Part shown: in pieces, positions 18,307-25,509 of the stretch
How positions within the stretch are numbered: the first letter of the stretch is position 1
How the letters are laid out: each line of letters opens with the position of its first letter
Assembly (NCBI RefSeq): GCF_001894885.1
Contig: NZ_BCXB01000001.1
Coordinates: 310,001-374,000, forward strand
DNA: 64,000 nt
Source: Rhodococcus marinonascens NBRC 14363
Lineage (GTDB): Bacteria; Actinomycetota; Actinomycetes; Mycobacteriales; Mycobacteriaceae
Direction: 5' to 3'
Notes under the pieces: generated by a model
Seen by the model: the letters and a program-made list of their open reading frames with translations, nothing else
The model's database searches: none
Told to the model about the DNA's origin: nothing
Program-made: the position numbers and the translations under genes

Positions 18307-18762
18307 ATGGGTTTCTGGGATCAGCTCAAAGCGAAGACACACGAGTTGAATGGACAGCTCCAGACGAAGACTGCGCAGTTCAAGAACAAGGAGTTCGCCA
18401 ACGGCGCCATGGCGATGTGCGCGCTCATCGCGGCCGCGGACGGTCGCATCGATGCTTCGGAACGGCAGAAGACGGCCGCCCTGATCATGTCCAACGAAGC
18501 GCTCAAAGTGTTTGCACCGGAAGAGCTTCGACAGAAGTTCGACTGGTTCTGCGACAAGCTTCAGGGCGACTACGATTTCGGCAAGGTGGAGGCCACGGCA
18601 ACGATAGGCAAGCTGAAGGCGAAACCCGAGCAGGCGCGGGCCGTGATTCAGGTCGGCATCATCATCGGCGGCGCCGACGGTAACTTCGACGCCGACGAGA
18701 AGAAGGCGGTCAAGGAAGCGTGCTTTGCCGTGAGTATCAACCCGGGCGAGTTCGACCTTTGA
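18307..18762 (+). CDS. TerB family tellurite-resistance-type protein
   Basis: A 151-aa TerB-domain protein. MCALIAAADGRIDASERQK and IGGADGNFDADEKKAV are the two acidic, calcium-like motifs typical of TerB. It opens the ter cluster (TerB, TerD, DUF475, TerD-like). Ter proteins are linked to tellurite and oxidative stress tolerance and to membrane or phage defence, but no precise biochemical role is established. The gene is separated by about 190 bp from terD. Confidence 0.9.
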   Translation: MGFWDQLKAKTHELNGQLQTKTAQFKNKEFANGAMAMCALIAAADGRIDASERQKTAALIMSNEALKVFAPEELRQKFDWFCDKLQGDYDFGKVEATATIGKLKAKPEQARAVIQVGIIIGGADGNFDADEKKAVKEACFAVSINPGEFDL

Positions 18763-18955
18763 GTCGACCGGCGCGCGCGTCGGTCATCACTCGTCCGGAT
18801 CCTTTTCGGCGGCAGTAGCTCTGTTTCATGCCGCAACCTGAACGGTGACATCTAGGCTTCGGTCCGATCGCCGGAACCTGCCGGAAATCGACCACAGACC
18901 CCGATTACCGGAACCGTCGGGGCTCGACACAGCAACAAGTCCAGGAGGACCAAAC

Positions 18956-19531
18956 ATGGGCGTGAGCCTGACCAAGGGTGGAAATATCTCGTTGACCAAG
19001 GAAGCGCCCGGTTTGACCGCGGTCGCCGTCGGTCTCGGCTGGGATCTTCGCACCACGACCGGGCAGGACTTCGACCTCGACGGTTCCGCGATTGCGCTGG
19101 GCGCCGACAAGAAGGCTATGTCCGGCAAGCACTTCGTGTTCTACAACAACCTCGAGTCGCCAGAGGGCGCGATCAAGCACACCGGTGACAACCTGACCGG
19201 TGAGGGAGCCGGCGACGACGAGATCATCAACGTCGACCTCGCTGCCGTACCGGCGAACATCGAGTCCATCGTGTTCCCGGTTGCGATCTACGACGCCGAC
19301 AACCGCTCGCAGTCGTTCGGCCAGGTCAGCAACGCGTTCATCCGCATCGTCAATCAGGCAGACAACTCGGAGCTCGCACGCTACGACCTGTCTGAGGACG
19401 CTTCCACCGAAACCGCGATGGTGTTCGGCGAGCTCTACCGCCACGGCTCGGACTGGAAGTTCCGCGCTGTCGGTCAGGGCTACGCATCGGGTCTGGAGGG
19501 CATCGCCCGCGACTACGGCGTCAACGCCTAG
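18956..19531 (+). CDS. TerD family protein
   Basis: A 191-aa calcium-binding Ter protein: [20 protein letters not shown] at the start, then [41 protein letters not shown] and [19 protein letters not shown], the classic TerD layout. The ATG at 18956 is set by an excellent AGGAGG at 18943-18948, 7 nt upstream. The truncated DUF475 gene follows after 9 nt and is in the same reading frame, separated by the single TAG stop of terD. Confidence 0.93.
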   Translation: MGVSLTKGGNISLTKEAPGLTAVAVGLGWDLRTTTGQDFDLDGSAIALGADKKAMSGKHFVFYNNLESPEGAIKHTGDNLTGEGAGDDEIINVDLAAVPANIESIVFPVAIYDADNRSQSFGQVSNAFIRIVNQADNSELARYDLSEDASTETAMVFGELYRHGSDWKFRAVGQGYASGLEGIARDYGVNA

Positions 19532-19540
19532 ACCTTCACC

Positions 19541-20122
19541 TTGTACGGCGGCGCACTGATCGCACCAGACGACAAGACCGCGACGGTCATGATCGCCGGC
19601 GCGCTGGGCATGATCAGCTACATCGCCGTCAACGCTCTCGGTGAACTGTTCACCGCCACCGCCACCGCAGACGAGCCGCCCGGCCATTCCGGACCGACCC
19701 AGCTGGCCACGGCAACGGGTAAAGCAGGGTTCTTCCTGTTCCTGTACCTCGAGGTCCTGGACGCATCGTTCTCGTTCGACGGCGTGATCGGCGCCTTCGC
19801 TATCATCGCGGACCCGCTCATCATCGCTCTCGGCTTGGGCTTCATCGGTGCGATGTTCGTCCGCTCGCTCACGGTGTACCTGGTGCGCAAGGGAACCCTG
19901 ACGGAATACGTCTACCTCGAACACGGCGCACACTACGCGATCGGTGCGCTCGCATTGATCCTGTTCTACTCCATCGGTACTCACGTCTCGGAAATCTTCA
20001 CCGGCCTCGTCGGCGTCGTACTGATCCTCGCAGCACTGATCACCAGCATCATCCGTAGCAAGCGCAACCCGGACGCCGCCGACGACCGCGACAGCGCCGA
20101 GCAAGTGCCTGTGAACGCCTGA
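19541..20122 (+). pseudogene. TerC-like DUF475 membrane protein, N-terminal half missing
   Basis: The 193-aa frame carries the C-terminal half of a DUF475/TerC-like protein: FFLFLYLEVLDASFSFDGVI, IALGLGFIGAMFVRSLTVYL, YVYLEHGAHYAIGALALIL. Homologues in this group are about 370 aa with two pseudo-symmetric halves, the first holding a LSFDNAVVNA-type motif. That half is absent, and the remaining sequence begins 9 nt after the terD stop. A TTG at 19541 and an ATG at 19590 are possible starts. It is either a pseudogene or a half-size protein that could pair as a homodimer; an intact half-open frame of this length suggests recent loss or continued use. Confidence 0.7.
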
Positions 20123-20134
20123 CCAACCCGAGCT

Positions 20135-20166
20135 GTTGCGCCCCGCTCCCATGAGCGGGGCGCAAC
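20135..20166 (+). terminator. perfect hairpin between the DUF475 remnant and the second TerD gene
   Basis: GTTGCGCCCCGCTC (20135-20148) pairs perfectly with GAGCGGGGCGCAAC (20153-20166) around a 4-nt loop. It lies just after the DUF475 stop and just before the ribosome site of the next gene, so it could limit read-through into that gene. Confidence 0.8.
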
Positions 20167-20189
20167 CCCTATCACAAGGAGAACCAATC

Positions 20190-20819
20190 ATGGCGATCAA
20201 CCTCAACAAGGTCACCCTCGACAAGTCCACACCCACCGTTTCTCTGGCCAAGTCCGGTGACGGACAAGGCACGATGCGGGTCAACCTCAACTGGACCGCG
20301 CGCGCTGCAACGCCGGACAAAGGATTCCTCGCCAAGCTCAAGGCTGCGGCGACGCCGGGCATCGATCTGGATCTGGGCGCGATGTACGAGCTGGCCGACG
20401 GCACCAAGGGGGTAGTGCAGGCACTCGGGAACTCGTTCGGTGCGCTCAACGAGCCGCCGTTCATCTACCTCGACGGGGACGACCGCAGCGGCGGCAACAC
20501 TGCTGGAGAGAACCTGCACATCAACCTCGCCGACATCACCAAGTTCCGTCGGATCCTGATCTTCGCCTTCATCTACCAAGGTGTCCCGAACTGGTCGCAG
20601 GCCAACGGTGTTGTGACTCTCTTCCCCACCTCCGGCCCGCAGGTCGAGGTCGAACTCGACTCGGCGGACAACCAGGCCCTCTCCTGTGCGATCGCGATGC
20701 TGGAGAGCAATGGCCGGGAACTGACCGTCACCCGCGAGGTCCGCTACATCCGCGGCGGGCAGCAGGAGATCGATCAGGCCTACGGATTCGGCATGGAATG
20801 GACGGCGGGCAGTAAGTAG
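20190..20819 (+). CDS. TerD/TerA-like family protein, second copy
   Basis: A 209-aa Ter-fold protein that differs from the first TerD: MAINLNKVTLDKSTPTVSL, GTMRVNLNWTARA, then TPGIDLDLGAMYELADGTKG and FIYLDGDDRSGGNTAGENL. The ATG at 20190 has AAGGAG about 8 nt upstream. Length and motif order fit the TerD-superfamily variants that accompany TerB/TerC. A hairpin stands in front of it, so it may be expressed from its own promoter or at reduced level. Confidence 0.85.
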   Translation: MAINLNKVTLDKSTPTVSLAKSGDGQGTMRVNLNWTARAATPDKGFLAKLKAAATPGIDLDLGAMYELADGTKGVVQALGNSFGALNEPPFIYLDGDDRSGGNTAGENLHINLADITKFRRILIFAFIYQGVPNWSQANGVVTLFPTSGPQVEVELDSADNQALSCAIAMLESNGRELTVTREVRYIRGGQQEIDQAYGFGMEWTAGSK

Positions 20820-20867
20820 CCGACCACCGGCTGACGATCCCGCATGTTGATCCGGCATAGGTTGCTT

Positions 20868-21062
20868 TTACCGGACCCCCTGAGCGGAATTCGTGCGCCA
20901 CTTCTTAATCCAGGGCTTCGCGGCGATGTACGTTCCGACGACGAACAAGCCGATGGAAATGGGTAGTGGAGCGGAGAGGAGGTATCCGATGCCGACTGCA
21001 ACGAAACCGACGCCCACTACGAAGTGCCCGATCCACCCCATCTGGCTTGTATCTTCGTCCAT
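20868..21062 (-). CDS. small two-helix membrane protein (64 aa)
   Basis: A 64-aa protein with two membrane segments, WIGHFVVGVGFVAVGIGYLL and ISIGLFVVGTYIAAKPWI, and a basic C terminus (KKWRTNSAQG). It resembles small hypothetical membrane proteins common in rhodococci. No function can be assigned. It converges with the second TerD gene across 48 bp. Confidence 0.6.
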   Translation of the reverse strand: MDEDTSQMGWIGHFVVGVGFVAVGIGYLLSAPLPISIGLFVVGTYIAAKPWIKKWRTNSAQGVR

Positions 21063-21499
21063 ATCTACGACTTTAGTTCAGCGCATGGACTTCATCTCAG
21101 GAGCGGCCGGTTTGTTCGATGGCAGCGTTCAGCAACCGATGATGGTCAGTGCTGCACCAAGTCCTGTTACCCATGTGGGGGGCTGAAGGCTGCTATGGCC
21201 AACCCGCCGGCACACGACGAACGGCTCATGACGTCCGTTGGATCAGGACCCGCCACGCCTGGTGGGCTGATGTTATTTCCGTCTGCGTCGATAAACGTCG
21301 GGTCTATGCCGACGTTGCGGATGTGGAAGGTCTCCGCGAGCCAAAATACGGGAACCCGATGGTCACCAGGTCAATATGTCGAGCAGACGCAGATCCGTCA
21401 CCGATGTAAAGTCCTGGAGGTTCGTGGTCTCGGCCGCAGCCGCCCGGACAGCATCCCAGGCTACCCGCTCAAAATTGAAGAGCCGGATTTAGGAGAACG
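21063..21499. other. 437-bp stretch with no convincing gene
   Basis: Overlapping frames on the plus strand have no recognisable domain and low coding character. A 38-codon ORF starting at 21379 is rich in Arg and Ala but has no ribosome site. I see no terminator, repeat or RNA gene here. It separates the ter cluster from the small-membrane-protein and IS-remnant region. Confidence 0.4.
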
Positions 21500-21646
21500 A
21501 TGCCTCAAGTTTCATGGCGGGGAGAGCCTCTCAACCAAATTTTCAGGAACTCGTTGCAGTACCTCCGCCATAAAGCGCCCTGGGGGTCAGTGATCCTTGT
21601 TATTGCCGGATTGGCGCTTTGGGTCAATTCGATGTTGAGTCGATGA
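21500..21646 (+). CDS. tiny membrane peptide (48 aa)
   Basis: A 48-codon ORF starting ATG at 21500 with AGGAGAACG directly upstream (AGGAG, 4 nt spacing), ending at 21646. The N-terminal part is polar (QVSWRGEPLNQIFRNSLQYL), followed by one hydrophobic helix VILVIAGLALWV. It resembles no family I recognise. Support comes from the ribosome site and the clear helix; the 3' end abuts an IS481-type transposase remnant. Confidence 0.45.
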   Translation: MPQVSWRGEPLNQIFRNSLQYLRHKAPWGSVILVIAGLALWVNSMLSR

Positions 21647-21649
21647 AAA

Positions 21650-21815
21650 TCCCCGAACACCACGTGCGGGCGTAGAGGAAGTCCTCGGCCAGGATGCGGT
21701 TGTACCGCTCCACTTTGTCGTTGTGGCGTGGGGTGTACGGGGGTGATCCGCTGGTGTCGTGCCCCCGCGCAGAACTCGCGCGAAGTCTTTCGCCCGGTAG
21801 CAAGACCCTGGAACG
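21650..21815 (-). pseudogene. IS481-type transposase fragment, frameshifted
   Basis: On the minus strand, SCYRAKDFARVLRGG is followed after a +1 shift by PYTPRHNDKVERYNRILAED then FLYARTW. This matches the DDE-region of IS481/IS3-like transposases (usual form GSCYRSKAFA ... PQTNGKVERFHRTLADEWAYAR). Only about 55 codons remain, and no terminal inverted repeat was seen. Confidence 0.7.
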
Positions 21816-21894
21816 GAGCTCGAGATCAACTGGGGGAACCCCTTTTAACCTGAGGATCTATGAGTTCAAGTGCATGTGATGATGGAGGTACCTG

Positions 21895-22110
21895 TTGAAG
21901 CGCTATATCAGTGAGACTTGGCGTGCAGTCTCGCGGCGAGGCCTCAGAGCTGTAATCGCCTACGTCATCATCGCGACGGGTGGCATCTGGGCGGCGGGCT
22001 GGGGCTTCAGCGTGGCCGCGGGCGGCTTCGTGGCAGGCATGACATGTGGGGCCGTGGCTCTGCTGCTTATCGCCCGTGCATCGGTGAACTCGGCGGGTCC
22101 TGAACGCTAG
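21895..22110 (+). CDS. small membrane protein (71 aa)
   Basis: A 71-aa protein starting TTG at 21895, supported by GGAGG about 7 nt upstream. The membrane segments are AVIAYVIIATGGIWAAGWGF and FVAGMTCGAVALLLIARA. The N terminus is basic (KRYISETWRAVSRRGLR). No family is recognised. It overlaps the tail of the minus-strand 78-aa ORF by four bases. Confidence 0.5.
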   Translation: MKRYISETWRAVSRRGLRAVIAYVIIATGGIWAAGWGFSVAAGGFVAGMTCGAVALLLIARASVNSAGPER

Positions 22111-22343
22111 TTAGTTCCAGAACTACTGGGCATTGCAAGCAATGCCCCCGCATACGTTCCGAGTTCGAGGTCGATGCGGGCGCGAGAGCGCTCGCGAATG
22201 TGGCCGAGTTCCCCGACGAACGCGAGTGCGGTGGTGTAGTCGTCGTCGGTCAGTGGTGGCAGGTCGTGGCGGTAGGCCGGGTACTCCCGAGCGTGTCCCA
22301 GGGTGCAAGTTGGCTCGGGTTTTCCGACGTTGATTCCCAACAC
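22107..22343 (-). CDS. hypothetical protein (78 aa)
   Basis: An unrecognised soluble ORF of 78 codons: LGINVGKPEPTCTLGHAREY, then LPPLTDDDYTTALAFVGELG and RSRARIDLELGTYAGALLAM. Its composition looks coding, with GC-rich third positions and no low-complexity sequence. It could be the C-terminal part of a longer, lost gene because the first residues read as an internal segment. Neighbours are all small ORFs in a decayed region. Confidence 0.4.
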   Translation of the reverse strand: MLGINVGKPEPTCTLGHAREYPAYRHDLPPLTDDDYTTALAFVGELGHIRERSRARIDLELGTYAGALLAMPSSSGTN

Positions 22344-22373
22344 GGGTTGTCGACAAGCACCAGGCCTACTCGG

Positions 22374-22640
22374 TCAGCTACTACGGATCTTCCGATTGTG
22401 TACATGGAGAACCGCCTGGTGCAGGGCCGGTAGTAGGAGCCCGGTAGCAAGAAACACGATCATGAACGCATAGTCCGTGTTGGCCACGAACCACACCAGC
22501 AATCCGAGCACCAGCACCAGAATCACCGAGCCGATCGCGCGTGTCGTCGCGCCGACGCGGGATTGCCGAATCCAGCGCATCGACAAGAACGTGACCATGT
22601 ATGCCAATGCGGCTAGCACGATTCCCCCGGCGACTGTCAT
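22374..22640 (-). CDS. small membrane protein (88 aa)
   Basis: An 88-aa protein with three predicted membrane stretches: GGIVLAALAYMVTFLSM, AIGSVILVLVLGLLVWFV and YAFMIVFLATGLLLPAL, with short basic loops (RWIRQSRVG). The ATG is at 22640. Domain unknown. It has an operon-like position behind unassigned sequence at 22643-22780. Confidence 0.55.
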   Translation of the reverse strand: MTVAGGIVLAALAYMVTFLSMRWIRQSRVGATTRAIGSVILVLVLGLLVWFVANTDYAFMIVFLATGLLLPALHQAVLHVHNRKIRSS

Positions 22641-22830
22641 GATCAGCTCCCGGTGTTCAGCTCGACGCAGTTGCCGTCAGAGTAGGTCGCTGCAACTCTC
22701 TCACGCCGGCCCGTTGCTGCGGCGAGGTTTGATGATCCGAATCTCGAAGCGAGTGCGGGGCTGGTCCCGATCATGGGCATTGGCGCGCACACAGGACTGT
22801 GGCCTGGGGATCTATCGGACGAACACCTGA

Positions 22831-23160
22831 CTATAGGGATGTGTATTCGCGGATTTTCCCGCGGGTGTGGGGGCGGTGGTCGCCGAGTCGGATTCCGAGG
22901 GTGGGGAATTGGGTGGCGATCTGCAGGTCGGTCAAGGGTGGGGTGAGTGGGATGTCGGCGTAGCCGCGGTCGTCGTGGTCCCAGTGGCCGTCGGGGTCGA
23001 CGGCTCGGACCCGGGCCACCATGCCGTCGACGATGTAGATGATCGCTTTGAGGCGGGTTCGGCGGGTTCGGCGGGCGGCGGCGACCGGCCACCATTTGCG
23101 GTCCGCGTCGAGTTGGGCGCGTTCCACCCACCTCGTGCTCACTGCGTTGTGGCTCATCAT
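22831..23160 (-). CDS. hypothetical protein (109 aa), actinobacterial type
   Basis: A 109-aa soluble protein: WVERAQLDADRKWWPVAAAR, TRLKAIIYIVDGMVARVRAV, then PLTDLQIATQFPTLGIRLGD and RPHTRGKIREYTSL. The pattern of basic residues, a beta-strand core and RGKIREY at the end recalls a small family seen in rhodococcal accessory DNA, but I cannot name a function. It is adjacent to the broken nuclease-like gene at 23254-23644 on the same strand. Confidence 0.5.
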   Translation of the reverse strand: MMSHNAVSTRWVERAQLDADRKWWPVAAARRTRRTRLKAIIYIVDGMVARVRAVDPDGHWDHDDRGYADIPLTPPLTDLQIATQFPTLGIRLGDHRPHTRGKIREYTSL

Positions 23161-23253
23161 GCCGTCAATTGATCACGGCCCCCGGATACGGGAACACCCT
23201 CCGGGGCCTCGTGGGTGTTGGGTGCAGGCGATTACTCGGCGACTTCTGCACTG

Positions 23254-23644
23254 TCAGCGTTTGAGGGAGGCCCCGGCCTCGAAGGCATCGTCGAGGATCA
23301 ATCTCTCGATTCGTTCAATGTCCCGCCAGGTCTTCGCGGCGTCGACATCAGGGGCGCCCGAGGCTGGCAGATCGAACACCTTGCCGCCGATACTCGCCCG
23401 CAGTCGCTTCTTCGGATACTTCAACTCCAGCGCGATCCGGTGTCCGTCCAGCACCCCCAGCACGTCGAGAGACAGTCGACTCCGTCCTCCCCACCGACAG
23501 CTTCTTCTCCAACCGCAACTGCGTAACGTTGTCGGCAAGCACCAGCGCGAGAGCATGCTGGAAGTCGCTTTCCGAGTGGAACAGTGGACGCTGGCGAGCA
23601 AGCTTGTCCGTCCATGACTGCACGTACACCGCAAGATCTAGCAC
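23254..23644 (-). pseudogene. PD-(D/E)XK nuclease-like protein, frameshifted
   Basis: The reading frame starts GTG at 23644 with AGGAGG just upstream and reads LDLAVYVQSWTDKLA, SDFQHALALVLADN, VTQLRLEKKLSVG. After a one-base shift near 23485 it continues SRLSLDVLGVLDGHRIALEL, KYPKKRL, ASIGGKVFDLPASGAPDVDA, TWRDIERIERLILDDAF. The D...ELKY arrangement (LDVLG ... ALELKYPKK) is that of the PD-(D/E)XK nuclease core (D, then E-x-K). The full protein would be about 130 aa. With one apparent missing base it is probably inactive. A diverged repeat lies just upstream. Confidence 0.6.
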
Positions 23645-23689
23645 CCGTCCTCCTGTCAGGTAACCCACAGAACCAGTACCAGAAGGCAT

Positions 23690-23782
23690 TTCGTCGCGCC
23701 AAAAATGCACCCATGGTGCAAGAGGTGTGTCGGCATTTCGGGCTGCATCAACCGGGCCGCAGCCAGGAGAGAACAACGGCAC
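23690..23782 (-). repeat. diverged ~90-bp interspersed repeat, copy 2
   Basis: On the minus strand it begins GTTCTCTCCTGG at 23775 and ends GGCGCGACGAAATGC at about 23687, matching copy 1 at 15220-15310. It stands immediately upstream of the nuclease-like gene, about 50 bp from its ribosome site. Confidence 0.6.
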
Positions 23783-23785
23783 GCA

Positions 23786-23997
23786 AGTTGCGGGATCGGC
23801 TGCGGGAGGTAGGCCGGGGACGGCACACGTTGGGGGAGTTCGGTTTCACGCATTCGCCAGGGTGTCGTCTGCCGCCGGCGCCGGCGGCATTTCGGTGGCG
23901 CTGGCCTTATGGGTTCGCCGCGGGCTTCTTCTTGCGCCGGCGCTTTCTGCCGGAGGTGGCCGCGGTGACGGCTGGTTCGCTCTGAGCCTTGTCCGTC
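23786..23997. other. unassigned sequence between repeat copy 2 and a terminator
   Basis: It contains a plus-strand frame with no recognisable domain, and on the minus strand a lysine- and arginine-rich tail (GRKRRRKKKPAANP) followed by a stop. That tail looks like the C terminus of some lost basic protein. No start codon or ribosome site supports a gene. Confidence 0.3.
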
Positions 23998-24023
23998 AGG
24001 CCCTTCCCGATCGGGAAGGGCCT
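23998..24023. terminator. perfect 26-bp palindrome
   Basis: AGGCCCTTCCCGA (23998-24010) followed directly by its reverse complement (24011-24023). It would act as a bidirectional terminator; it stands before the secreted-protein gene and after the decayed block. Confidence 0.7.
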
Positions 24024-24203
24024 CCAAACTTCGATCGATCGTTAACTTATGGTAGGCCGAGCCGATATCGGCCAGTGCACGATAAGTAATTCATGAGTCT
24101 GGAGATGAAGCGAAGCAATGAGACGCCTATTCAAGATCGCAAGCTTGCCCTTCCGCAACGCTGGATACGCCCCGACTTACGGCTACATAGGAAGCTGACC
24201 ATC

Positions 24204-24533
24204 ATGCGACTCACCTTGACCCGATCCGCAATCCTGACCGCGGGGCTATTCCTGGCCGCAGCCCCTGCAGCCGCCCACGCCCAAGACTCCATCGGTGGCG
24301 GGAGCCTTCCCGCAGGCAGCTATGTCCAGTCGGATTCCGCTGATGCCCTCTGGGAGGCTAATCGATTCCCTCGGACCTACACCCCGGAGCAGATCACTGA
24401 GTGTAGGGAAGCTGCCGCAGGCGGCGTCTCAACCGGCCTGGGCCCGTGCCCCACGGCACCGATCACCGCTCTGGACCTCGCTGCATCACGCCTGATGTTC
24501 GGCTCCATGGAGCTGGTGTTCGGCGGCTCCTAG
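24204..24533 (+). CDS. small secreted protein (109 aa)
   Basis: A 109-aa protein with a clean signal peptide (MRLTLTRSAILTAGLFLAAA, PAAAHAQD). The mature part is short and contains two cysteines (ITECREAAAG, GLGPCPTAP), probably a disulfide. The ATG at 24204 was chosen for the signal peptide and an AGGAAG about 10 nt upstream, over a frame open to 24093. No family is recognised; it resembles rhodococcal hypothetical exported proteins. Confidence 0.7.
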   Translation: MRLTLTRSAILTAGLFLAAAPAAAHAQDSIGGGSLPAGSYVQSDSADALWEANRFPRTYTPEQITECREAAAGGVSTGLGPCPTAPITALDLAASRLMFGSMELVFGGS

Positions 24534-24555
24534 GGTTGATTCAGCGCACCGCCTT

Positions 24556-24590
24556 TCGGGTCGGCGCCACGTCCTGTGGTGTCGACCCGA
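24556..24590. terminator. hairpin after the secreted-protein gene
   Basis: TCGGGTCG (24556-24563) pairs with CGACCCGA (24583-24590) and GCGCCAC pairs with GTGGTGT inside. The core GGGTCGGCGCCAC is shared with the hairpin at 18069-18111. Confidence 0.65.
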
Positions 24591-24716
24591 TCGGTCACCG
24601 CAGCGAGGCAACTGCAGACGAGGGTGCCGCCATACCGAAGAACAACGAGGACACCAGGCCGAATCCGGCTGAGCGGAATCGCAACAACCCGCCAGCGAAG
24701 AACTGATCTCGAGAAC

Positions 24717-24751
24717 GGCTGTGCCCCCGGATTAGCTCCGGGGGCACAGCC
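24717..24751. terminator. perfect long hairpin terminator
   Basis: GGCTGTGCCCCCGGA (24717-24731) pairs perfectly with TCCGGGGGCACAGCC (24737-24751) around a 5-nt loop. It closes the secreted-protein region before the IS3 remnant. Confidence 0.75.
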
Positions 24752-24838
24752 CTGTCTGGCGTGTTCCCCGTGAATCGGTCCGGCTGGTTTTTGAGTCCTG
24801 ATTGCCTGGGTGAGGGCGTGGAAGGGGCGATAGGGATC

Positions 24839-24895
24839 ATGGCTGGCCGCAAACGGCACTCGGCGGAGGATGTGGTGCGTAAAGTTGCGGCGGGA
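24839..24895 (+). pseudogene. IS3-family orfA N-terminal fragment
   Basis: The frame reads MAGRKRHSAEDVVRKVAAG from ATG 24839, which is the start of an IS3-group OrfA (usual form MAGKRRHSAEEIVRKLRxA, with the helix-turn-helix following). It is cut off after about 19 codons and the rest of the element is missing. No terminal repeats were identified. Confidence 0.6.
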
Positions 24896-25017
24896 TCAGA
24901 AGATCTCTGCACAACCGCCCGTTCGCCCAGCACATCGTGCAGTCGACTTCTGAAATTGACACCGGTGGCCTCTTGTATCGATTTCCGGGTGCTCGCTGGT
25001 GTCTCGGAATCGAACCC

Positions 25018-25137
25018 TTCCGGGACACCCCGACCCCGCTGCGAACGGACCGGTGCGACCTCAAGCTTTCCTGTCCCAAAAAACTGTCCCACCGCCCATG
25101 TCTCGCTCCGGAGCCGTGTCGGTGGGTTCCGGGACAC
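25018..25137. repeat. res-like repeated motif upstream of a serine-recombinase remnant
   Basis: The motif TTCCGGGACAC occurs at 25018-25028 and 25127-25137, and TGTCCC occurs twice more at about 25070-25090 in the opposite sense. Repeats of this type bind resolvases upstream of their own genes, as expected for the recombinase remnant at 25146. Confidence 0.4.
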
Positions 25138-25145
25138 TGCCCGGT

Positions 25146-25350
25146 GTGAACGATCTCCTCGGCTACGCCAGCGTCTCCACCGCCGATCAGGACCAGGCCC
25201 GGCAGCACGACACCCTCACCGCTGCCGGCCTCGAGTGTGGACTCACACCGCCATCGGATCGAACATCAAGCAACCCGAACTCGACGCCCTCCGCCTCCGG
25301 CGACGGCTTCCCCGTCCAGCGCCTCGACCGCCCTCCCGGTCCCGCCTGAT
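25146..25350 (+). pseudogene. serine recombinase (resolvase) fragment, degraded
   Basis: From GTG 25146 the frame reads LLGYASVSTADQDQARQHD then TLTAAGLEC, the conserved N terminus of Tn3-type resolvases (YxRVSTxDQ with the catalytic Ser in VST). The reading frame then slips, and a later piece AIGSNIKQPELDAL resembles the ASG.K..RPELD segment. The catalytic domain is incomplete and no C-terminal DNA-binding domain remains. The promoter-like DNA of purF starts just after it. Confidence 0.65.
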
Positions 25351-25509
25351 CGCGTGCGGTGCGCTCCCAACCGCGATGATCTCGATTGGCGCCCGAATGA
25401 CGAGGAATGCCGTGTGCCCGCGGTTCAATCGGCACCGTGGACGAAGCGCCGGCGGATGGCACGTAGACTGACCTTGCCCCTCACACGCCCATCCCCAGGG
25501 AGCACCCCG

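Noticed and set aside
22643-22780. Minus-strand ORF of 45 codons ending just before the 88-aa membrane gene
   Set aside because: Close spacing to the next start is suggestive, but there is no ribosome site and no recognisable domain.
23584-23985. 133-codon plus-strand ORF over the nuclease-like gene
   Set aside because: It is antisense to the recognisable frame and lacks a conserved motif.
24595-25137. Minus-strand frame of 180 codons
   Set aside because: It crosses a perfect terminator, an IS3 fragment and repeats, so its openness is due to composition.
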